Assembly (NCBI RefSeq): GCF_002294725.1 | Contig: NZ_NSFT01000001.1 | Location: forward strand, 186,001 to 250,000 | Source of the DNA: Mesorhizobium sp. WSM4313 | GTDB lineage: Bacteria; Pseudomonadota; Alphaproteobacteria; Rhizobiales; Rhizobiaceae | Reading direction: 5' to 3' | DNA: 64,000 nucleotides | In this document: piece after piece, positions 58,877-64,000 of the stretch | Layout: every line of letters begins with the position of its first letter | How positions within the stretch are numbered: position 1 is the stretch's first letter | Notes under the pieces: model-generated | Seen by the model: only the letters and a program-made list of their open reading frames with translations | Database searches by the model: none | Told to the model about the DNA's origin: nothing | Program-made: the position numbers and the translations under genes

Positions 58877-60017
58877 AGTCGCGGAGCTTGACCAGGTCGT
58901 TGAGCAACCCGCCCGTCCCGTTGTGGACGGTGAGCCGCTCGACCTTGCCGGCGATGGCCTCGAGAGCCTCGAGCTCCTTCAGTCGCAGCATCACCGGGTT
59001 CTCGGCCATCACCTTGGCCGTGTTGAGCAGCGAACGGGTGGCGTTCGTCTCCTCGCGGCGGCGGATGACGTTGGCCTCGGCCTGCTTCTCGGCCGAAACC
59101 ACCTGGTTGAGGATCTCGCGCATGTCGCCCGGCAGGATCACATCCTTGAGAGCGATATCGCTGACCTCGACGCCGATCACGGCCATGTCGTCGCGCACCT
59201 TGGCAGCCGCGTCCTCGTCGACCGTGACCTTCTTGTCGAGGATCTGGTCGAGCGTGAGCGCGCCAAGCGTCTTGCGGAAGGCATACTGCAGGGCGCGGTA
59301 GAGGGCTTCGGAGAAGTCCTTCACCGCGCTCACCGCCGTCACCGGATCGACGACCCGGTATTCGGCGGCGATGTTGACGCGGATCGTCACGCGATCCTTG
59401 GTCAGCATTTCCTGCCCGGCGACATCGAGCGACTGGCGCTTGACGTCGACGACCTTCACCTGGACCATGCGCCCGACATTCCAGAAGGCGTGCACACCCG
59501 CGGCAAGCGTGCGGGTGTAGACGCCATCCACGAACAGCAACCCGACCTGGCCGTCCACGACCGGATAGAGGAACACATGTTCCGTCTTCCGGGCCTGGCC
59601 GATCCGGCGCATCAAGGCCGGATCGACGGCGAGATCGGCCGCCGTGTCGACGGGCGTGACCTTCCACGGGCCGGCATCCGTCCACAGCACGAGCTTGCGA
59701 TCCGGGTTGAGCACGGCATGCAAGGCGCCGTCGCGCTCGACGACGGCGACGTCGGTACGCCCGGTGCGGATGACGGTGAGGTGACGCGCGGCCACATCCG
59801 GGAGCTTGTCGAACAACGCCTTCTCGTAAGCCGAAACGAATTCCGGGTTCTTCAGGTCGTGCCTGGAGATTTCCAGGTTGCCGCGCCGGTTGGCGAGCCA
59901 ATGCTCGCCCGGCATCAGGATCGCCCGGATCTCACCCTTGTAGAGGGCGACGGCACGTTCATTTTCCTTCACGAGGACGCGCTGGCGTCCAAGAAGCTTT
60001 TCGAGAATGGTCTTCAT
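58875..60017 (-). CDS. Slipin/SPFH (band 7) domain protein
   Basis: A 380-residue protein. The start MKTILEKLLGRQRVLVKENERAVALYKGE lacks a transmembrane helix, and the SPFH domain spans about 130-290 with VKVVDVKRQSLDVAGQEMLTKDRVTIRVNIAAEYRVVDPV and the typical ALYRALQYAFRKTLGALTLDQIL. The C-terminal 60 residues form a coiled coil. The ATG at 60017 has AGGAGT 6 nt upstream. Slipins organise membranes, and this subgroup is often found with RtcB/Ro-type RNA repair genes. Two tRNA-like sequences lie upstream on the same strand; no rtcB or TROVE gene is in the window. Confidence 0.9.
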   Translation of the reverse strand: MKTILEKLLGRQRVLVKENERAVALYKGEIRAILMPGEHWLANRRGNLEISRHDLKNPEFVSAYEKALFDKLPDVAARHLTVIRTGRTDVAVVERDGALHAVLNPDRKLVLWTDAGPWKVTPVDTAADLAVDPALMRRIGQARKTEHVFLYPVVDGQVGLLFVDGVYTRTLAAGVHAFWNVGRMVQVKVVDVKRQSLDVAGQEMLTKDRVTIRVNIAAEYRVVDPVTAVSAVKDFSEALYRALQYAFRKTLGALTLDQILDKKVTVDEDAAAKVRDDMAVIGVEVSDIALKDVILPGDMREILNQVVSAEKQAEANVIRRREETNATRSLLNTAKVMAENPVMLRLKELEALEAIAGKVERLTVHNGTGGLLNDLVKLRD

Positions 60018-60376
60018 TGTCTTACTCCTGTCGGGCATGGCCCCATGTGAGGCGTCACGTCATGCGTCGATCATCCTTTCGTTTCTCGTTTCACGTCGTC
60101 GTACTGTCCTGGGCACGAATGATCCGGGGACCGGTGGCATCGATCCGCGGCGGGCCTTCGGGAGCGGATCGCGGGGCGACGAAGCGGGCGCCGGAAGCCG
60201 AAGCTTCCTTTGCCGGCCGCGTCGCGCCTTGATCGTCACCGCGGGCCTGGCCGCGAGCCGATGGCGCAGGACGTCGCCGCCCGGCGAGGCCGAAACCTTG
60301 CCGTCTGTGAAATCCTCGCATTCCGGTCCCCGGACCGTTTTTCGAATAACACCGTGTAGGGTGCTGGCTTTCGAGG
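60018..60376. other. 359-nt leader between the tRNA-like RNAs and slipin
   Basis: G+C-rich, with no ORF that has a ribosome-binding site and no repeat I recognise. It would be the 5' part of the slipin mRNA if it is co-transcribed with the tRNA-like sequences. It may contain a regulatory structure. Confidence 0.4.
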
Positions 60377-60450
60377 CCAATGAGAAGGATTCGAACCTTC
60401 GACAGTCAGATGACAAATCTGATGCTCTACCCAACCTGAGCTATCCGTGG
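60377..60450 (-). ncRNA. tRNA-like RNA 2 (no CCA, imperfect acceptor stem)
   Basis: 74 nt that fold as a tRNA: D-arm GCTC/GAGC, anticodon stem TCAGA/TCTGA with 7-nt loop TTTGTCA, T-arm GAAGG/CCTTC with TTCGAAT. The acceptor CCACGGA/TCATTGG has two mismatches in the middle and no CCA follows. The loop would give anticodon TGT with C at position 37, unusual for a decoding tRNA. Its first 3 nt are the CCA of the upstream tRNA-like RNA. Confidence 0.65.
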
Positions 60451-60522
60451 TGCTGATGAAGGGACTCGAACCCTCGACCTCCGGACCTAAATCCGGCGCT
60501 CTAACCTCTGAGCTACATCGGC
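60448..60522 (-). ncRNA. tRNA-like RNA 1 (with encoded CCA)
   Basis: 75 nt in cloverleaf form: acceptor GCCGATG/CATCAGC (one mismatch), D-arm GCTC/GAGC, anticodon stem CCGGA/TCCGG with only a 6-nt loop TTTAGG, 5-nt variable loop, T-arm GAGGG/CCCTT with TTCGAGT, then A and CCA. A 6-nt anticodon loop and a short variable arm do not fit an ordinary Leu tRNA. It is probably non-decoding, part of the slipin transcript leader. Confidence 0.65.
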
Positions 60523-60633
60523 GATCCCAACACCCGAAACGGCGCCGTACACAGCGCGGCAGAGCCGGCTGCGCGGGCGGAGACGAAAGCTCCAACCGTT
60601 GTGCTCGCTTCGGTTTTCGTGACCGGGAGCGCG

Positions 60634-60662
60634 CCTATAGACCCTGCGACGGGTTGTCGCAA
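60634..60662 (-). promoter_or_regulatory. Sigma-70-like promoter upstream of the tRNA-like RNAs
   Basis: On the minus strand, -35 TTGCGA (60657-60662), 17-nt spacer, -10 TATAGG (60634-60639). It is about 110 nt upstream of tRNA-like RNA 1, in the same direction, and the only convincing promoter there. Confidence 0.5.
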
Positions 60663-60744
60663 GCGGCATTGTCGCGGCGGATTTGCGGCTTCTTGCGACT
60701 GTGCCGTTTCGGCAACAGTGGCGCCGATCACATCCTAGGTTTGA

Positions 60745-60768
60745 ATGTACCAATGTACCATGGTACAT
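60745..60768. promoter_or_regulatory. Palindromic operator of the ribbon-helix-helix gene
   Basis: A perfect 16-bp palindrome ATGTACCATGGTACAT (60753-60768) plus a direct repeat ATGTACCA at 60745-60752. It lies 8 nt before the ATG of the RHH gene and overlaps a TTGAAT-N17-TACATC promoter-like pair. Autorepression by the RHH protein is likely. Confidence 0.7.
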
Positions 60769-60775
60769 CTAACGC

Positions 60776-61042
60776 ATGATGATAGAACGTGTGCAGACCG
60801 GTGTGCGGCTGGAAAAGCGGCTGGTGAAGGTGCTCAAGGCTTTGGCCGAGCATCAAGACATCAGTCTTGGCGATCTGATCGAAGGCATCGTGCTGCATGC
60901 CTTCGAGGGGCAAACGCCGTTTTCGCCCGGGACGCTCGAAACGATCGGGCAGTTGAAGCGCATCTACGGCTTGGAACTCGGCGCGGCCGACAGCCACCGG
61001 CTGGTGGAAACGACGGAGAAAGCAAATGACGAACCATCTTGA
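60776..61042 (+). CDS. Ribbon-helix-helix (CopG/Arc-type) DNA-binding protein
   Basis: An 88-residue protein. The N-terminal strand and first helix IERVQTGVRLEKRLVKVLKALAEHQDISLGDLIEGIVLHAFEG fit a ribbon-helix-helix repressor. The C-terminal half may dimerise. Two adjacent ATGs (60776 and 60779) are possible, with no clear ribosome-binding site, so the transcript may be leaderless or nearly so. It is coupled to the next gene by a 17-nt overlap. It resembles a toxin-antitoxin antitoxin, but its partner is SRPBCC rather than a toxin. Confidence 0.75.
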   Translation: MMIERVQTGVRLEKRLVKVLKALAEHQDISLGDLIEGIVLHAFEGQTPFSPGTLETIGQLKRIYGLELGAADSHRLVETTEKANDEPS

Positions 61043-61490
61043 GCGCTGCCACAGCATCGACCTTGCCGGCCCCATCGATCGCGTCTTCCCCTTGTTCACG
61101 CCGATCGGAGAGACCTTGTGGGTCGAGGGCTGGGATCCCGAATTCCTCCATCCGCGCGGCGGCGAAACACAGGAGGGGATGGTCTTCCGGACGAGCCACG
61201 GCGACGAGACTACGCTGTGGGCCTGCACCAACTGGCAGCCTAGCGAGCATCGCGTGCGTTATGCAAGGGTGACACCGGGATCGCGTTTCGGATTTGTCGA
61301 GGTGACCTGCCGAGACACTGGCGGCGAGAGCACGCAGGCGTCGATTGCCTATACGTTCACGGCTCTGGGCGAGACCGGACAATCATATCTGTCAGAGCTG
61401 ACGGAGGACGCCTTCGTCGATATGATCGAAAGCTGGAAGATAGGCATCAACGCCTGGCTGTCGAAGAATGGGGTGGCCAGTCCGGCCTGA
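61026..61490 (+). CDS. SRPBCC (START-like) superfamily protein
   Basis: A 154-residue protein of the helix-grip fold. It starts LERCHSIDLAGPIDRVFPLFTPIGETLWVEGWDPEFLHP, as polyketide-cyclase/AHSA-type members do, with a C-terminal helix MIESWKIGINAWLSK. It overlaps the RHH gene by 17 nt and is its operon partner. It would bind a hydrophobic ligand; the ligand is unknown. The ligand might relieve repression by the RHH protein, which is inference. Confidence 0.82.
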   Translation: MTNHLERCHSIDLAGPIDRVFPLFTPIGETLWVEGWDPEFLHPRGGETQEGMVFRTSHGDETTLWACTNWQPSEHRVRYARVTPGSRFGFVEVTCRDTGGESTQASIAYTFTALGETGQSYLSELTEDAFVDMIESWKIGINAWLSKNGVASPA

Positions 61491-61491
61491 C

Positions 61492-62040
61492 TCAAAAAGT
61501 CACGCGTCCCAGCACCTTGAGACCATCACCGTCCGGCGCCACCACCACGGCCTCGCCCTCGCGCGGCGCTACGCCGGTGAGCGCCTCGATGTTTTCCACA
61601 TGCGTGACCAGCACCAGATTATCGGAGCCGGAATAGCCACGGATCTCCTTCATGATCGCGGCCATTTGCGCGGCCTTTTCGGCCGGGTCCGTTTTGAGCA
61701 GATCGAGCGGCGCGAAAGGCTGCGGCTCGGATTCGAAAGCGATGCGGGCAGTATCGAGGCAGCGGCAGTAGCGGCTGGAGAGTACGTGATCGATCGGCGC
61801 CGAGCGCGCCGCGAACAGCGCGCCGATGCGGCTTGCCTGCTGCTTGCCGCGCTCCGACAGGTTGAGCTGCGTGGCGCAATTGTCGATGTCGAAATTGGCC
61901 GGGTCGGCAGCTCCGGTGACGAAGGCATGGCGAAGCAGAACGACATGGCCGCCGTCGCGCAGCAACGCCCAGCCCGCATCGGTCGCGTGGGCCAGGGTGG
62001 GAACGGCAAGCAGGAAGAGCGCCAGGGCAAGTCGCAGCAT
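61492..62040 (-). CDS. Periplasmic histidine phosphatase-family protein
   Basis: A 182-residue protein with a signal peptide (MLRLALALFLLAVPTLAHA). The RHG-type motif is VVLLRHAFV near residue 35, with the second His in LVTHVENIEALTG near 148 and the Arg pair in SRYCRCLDTA. It hydrolyses a phosphomonoester in the periplasm. The ATG at 62040 gives a normal signal peptide. It is convergent with the SRPBCC gene, with 1 nt between stop codons. Confidence 0.88.
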   Translation of the reverse strand: MLRLALALFLLAVPTLAHATDAGWALLRDGGHVVLLRHAFVTGAADPANFDIDNCATQLNLSERGKQQASRIGALFAARSAPIDHVLSSRYCRCLDTARIAFESEPQPFAPLDLLKTDPAEKAAQMAAIMKEIRGYSGSDNLVLVTHVENIEALTGVAPREGEAVVVAPDGDGLKVLGRVTF

Positions 62041-62214
62041 CGGAAATCCTATGGCAGCCCGCAAAGGCAAGGTGGTGATTGGCATATAGGGACCGCAAAG
62101 CAGGCTGAAAGACAAGCAGCGGGGCAGCAGAGCAAATGGAGCGCCGTTCCGTTCGGTGCGATTGCGCCGCAGTCAAGGCCCGCCTATCACGGGAAAAATG
62201 TCTCCGCCCAAGAA

Positions 62215-63165
62215 ATGACGCCGCTTACCGAAACCGTCCTCTTCGTCTTCAGCCTTGTGGCGCTCGGCTATCTGACCGGGCTCACCTTCTATCTGAAGCC
62301 GGCGAGCGGGGAGGGCATTTCGGAATTCGCCGTCAGCGTGGCGATGCCACTGCTGCTCTTCCGGACCATGGTCAAATCGGATTTCCATGGCGTAACGCCC
62401 TGGTCGCTGTGGGGCGCCTATTTTGCGGCCGCCGCCATCACCTGGACCACGGGCCATCTGATGATGACGCGCGTTTTCAAGCGAGATGCACGCGCCGGCA
62501 TCGTCGGCGGCGTGTCCTCGGCTTATTCCAATGTGGTGCTGCTCGGCGCGCCCTTCGTCCTCGGCATATTCGGCGCCAGCGGCTTTGAGGTGCTGTCGCT
62601 GCTGGTCTCGGTCCACCTGCCAATCATGATGATGGCCTCGATCGTGCTGTTCGAGATGTTCGGGCGCGGCAGCGGCGAGACGGTGCATCCGCTGCGCGTC
62701 GTCAAAAACTTCCTCAGGCGCCTGTTCCTCAATCCGCTGATCATCGGCATCCTGGTGGGGCTCGCCTGGCGCCTCACCGGCGCGCCGCTGCCGGACCTGG
62801 TCGAACGGTTGGTCAATACGCTCGCGGACACGGCCGGTCCGGTGGCGCTGTTCGCCATGGGGCTCAGCCTGCGCCGCTTCGGCATCTCCGGCAATATCAG
62901 GCCGGCGCTGGCGCTGTCGGTGCTGAAACTGTTCGTGATGCCGGCGCTGGTGCTGGCCTTCGTCTGGCTGCTCGGCCTGCCGCCGCTGACGGCCAAGGTC
63001 GCGGTGGTCGTTGCGGCGCTGCCTTCGGGCATCAACTCCTATCTGATCGCCGTCCAGTTCAACACCGGCCAGGCGCTGGCCTCGAACCAGATGACGCTTG
63101 CCACCGCAAGCGCGGTGGTAACCACGTCGTTCTGGCTGACGGTGGTGATCCACGTCTTCGGATAG
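62215..63165 (+). CDS. AEC-family (auxin efflux carrier-like) transporter
   Basis: A 316-residue protein with eight to ten membrane segments. It begins MTPLTETVLFVFSLVALGYLTG, continues with FAVSVAMPLLLFRTMVKSDF and ends in a typical LPSGINSYLIAVQFNTGQALASNQMTLATASAVV. Members carry small organic acids, and the bacterial copies are often malonate or malate carriers. The ATG at 62215 is preferred; the longer frame to 61468 has no ribosome-binding site. It is divergent from the phosphatase. Confidence 0.88.
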   Translation: MTPLTETVLFVFSLVALGYLTGLTFYLKPASGEGISEFAVSVAMPLLLFRTMVKSDFHGVTPWSLWGAYFAAAAITWTTGHLMMTRVFKRDARAGIVGGVSSAYSNVVLLGAPFVLGIFGASGFEVLSLLVSVHLPIMMMASIVLFEMFGRGSGETVHPLRVVKNFLRRLFLNPLIIGILVGLAWRLTGAPLPDLVERLVNTLADTAGPVALFAMGLSLRRFGISGNIRPALALSVLKLFVMPALVLAFVWLLGLPPLTAKVAVVVAALPSGINSYLIAVQFNTGQALASNQMTLATASAVVTTSFWLTVVIHVFG

Positions 63166-63335
63166 AGCCGCTGAAGGCGGCTCGCTTTTGCTGGCCCAAC
63201 CCCTATATGCCATCTTGTGATTGCTTGCCCGCCTTTCCCTAGGTAAGAGCAATGCGCCGGCGTGCGGCTCTTGAAGCACGCTTCAACGGATATCCAGAAA
63301 AACGGCCGATCAGCGCGCCGAACGGAGGCCAGACC

Positions 63336-64000
63336 ATGCTTCAGAAAACCAGCCATTTCATGCGCCAGGCCAACCTCATCAATGGTGAATGGGTGCAGGC
63401 CGACAGCGGCCAGACCATCGACGTCAACAATCCGGCGACGGGCCTCAAGATCGGCACCGTGCCTAAGGCCGGCAAGGCCGAGACCCGCCGCGCCATCGAG
63501 GCCGCAGAGGAAGCCTTCAAGAGCTGGCGCAAGACCACCGCGCTCGAGCGCTCGAAGCTGCTGCGCAAGCTGCATGACGCGATGATGGATAATCAGGACG
63601 TGCTGGCCGAGCTCTTGACCATCGAGCAGGGCAAGTCGCTGACCGAATCCAAAGGCGAGATCGGCTCGGCCGCCAGCTATATCCTCTGGTTCGCCGAGGA
63701 AGGCCGCCGCGTCTATGGCGACATCGTTCCGTCGCCATGGGGCGACCGCCGTATCCTGGTGACCAAGGAGCCGGTGGGCGTCATTGCAGCCATCACGCCG
63801 TGGAATTTCCCGTCCTCGATGCTTGCCCGCAAGATCGGCCCGGCTTTGGCCGCCGGCTGCACCGCGGTGGTCAAGCCCGCCTCGCAGACGCCTTATTCGG
63901 GCCTCGCCTGGGGCGCGCTTGTCGAGGAAGTCGGCTTTCCGAAGGGGGTCGTCAATGTCGTCACCGGTTCGGCCGGCGAGATCGGCGACGAGATCTGCGC
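63336..64000 (+). CDS. gabD: Succinate-semialdehyde dehydrogenase, 5' part (window edge)
   Basis: About 221 residues are seen; the gene continues past the window. The start MLQKTSHFMRQANLINGEWVQADSGQTIDVNNPATG and the segment LELLTIEQGKSLTESKGEI fit the GabD/SSADH class, with VAAITPWNFPSSMLARKIGPALAAGCTAVVKPA as the NAD-binding and oxyanion segment. It oxidises succinate semialdehyde, as in GABA degradation. GGAGG is 7 nt before the ATG. The active Cys and Glu are beyond the edge. Confidence 0.9.
   Translation, partial: MLQKTSHFMRQANLINGEWVQADSGQTIDVNNPATGLKIGTVPKAGKAETRRAIEAAEEAFKSWRKTTALERSKLLRKLHDAMMDNQDVLAELLTIEQGKSLTESKGEIGSAASYILWFAEEGRRVYGDIVPSPWGDRRILVTKEPVGVIAAITPWNFPSSMLARKIGPALAAGCTAVVKPASQTPYSGLAWGALVEEVGFPKGVVNVVTGSAGEIGDEIC

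Noticed and set aside
60377..60522. Ordinary decoding tRNA genes
   Set aside because: A 6-nt anticodon loop in one, acceptor mismatches and C at position 37 in the other, and a shared CCA make normal tRNAs unlikely.
60236..60595. 119-residue minus-strand ORF across the tRNA-like sequences
   Set aside because: It reads through both cloverleafs, has no ribosome-binding site and no family signature.

Overview
The window is a high-G+C chromosomal segment of a Rhizobiales alphaproteobacterium, most likely Mesorhizobium or a close relative. The signs are the 27-hydroxyoctacosanoate lipid A cluster (acpXL to lpxXL), YjiS/DUF1127 mini-proteins, RIME-like and other palindromic intergenic elements, betaine-homocysteine methyltransferase, and many rhizobial-type ABC, LysR and XRE genes. 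No rRNA, phage, transposase or CRISPR array was seen. All assignments come from reading the sequence and from family knowledge; no database search was run.

Region 1 (1-4.8 kb): small proteins, a LysR regulator, an HSL-type esterase and a membrane acyltransferase. Region 2 (4.8-33.7 kb) is the core of the window. It is a dispersed one-carbon (methyl-transfer) locus: a RACo-like Fe-S/ASKHA corrinoid reactivator, methyl-THF:corrinoid methyltransferase, a MetF plus MetV-like split methylene-THF reductase, a virulence-factor-family small protein, DUF1638, a corrinoid protein, two MttB-superfamily methyltransferases without pyrrolysine, a ferredoxin-like protein, betaine-homocysteine methyltransferase and a dimethylglycine/sarcosine dehydrogenase-like flavoprotein. 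A near-identical 22-bp palindrome stands before two of these genes and suggests S-adenosylhomocysteine or methionine control. Interleaved are an ECF sigma/VWA-protein pair, an XRE/desaturase divergent pair, a PhnD-like binding protein and a DddP-type DMSP lyase candidate. Together these genes would strip methyl groups from betaine-, methylamine- or sulfonium-type compounds and feed them into the tetrahydrofolate pool or methionine.

Region 3 (34-43.6 kb): an MFS transporter, prolyl oligopeptidase, a class III aminotransferase, valine-catabolism genes (mmsB and isobutyryl-CoA dehydrogenase type), then a DddQ-like cupin DMSP lyase candidate coupled to cobQ. Region 4 (43.6-53.7 kb): a VOC protein, a probably broken AraC regulator, a TSUP permease, TerB, a complete dipeptide-type ABC transporter with an M20 peptidase, and an L,D-transpeptidase.

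Region 5 (53.7-60.5 kb): the very-long-chain fatty acid/lipid A operon, and a slipin (SPFH) gene preceded on the same strand by two overlapping tRNA-like RNAs, reminiscent of RtcB/Ro/Y-RNA RNA-repair loci. Region 6 (60.7-64 kb): a ribbon-helix-helix regulator with its own palindromic operator plus an SRPBCC protein, a periplasmic histidine phosphatase, an AEC transporter and the start of a succinate-semialdehyde dehydrogenase cut by the window edge.
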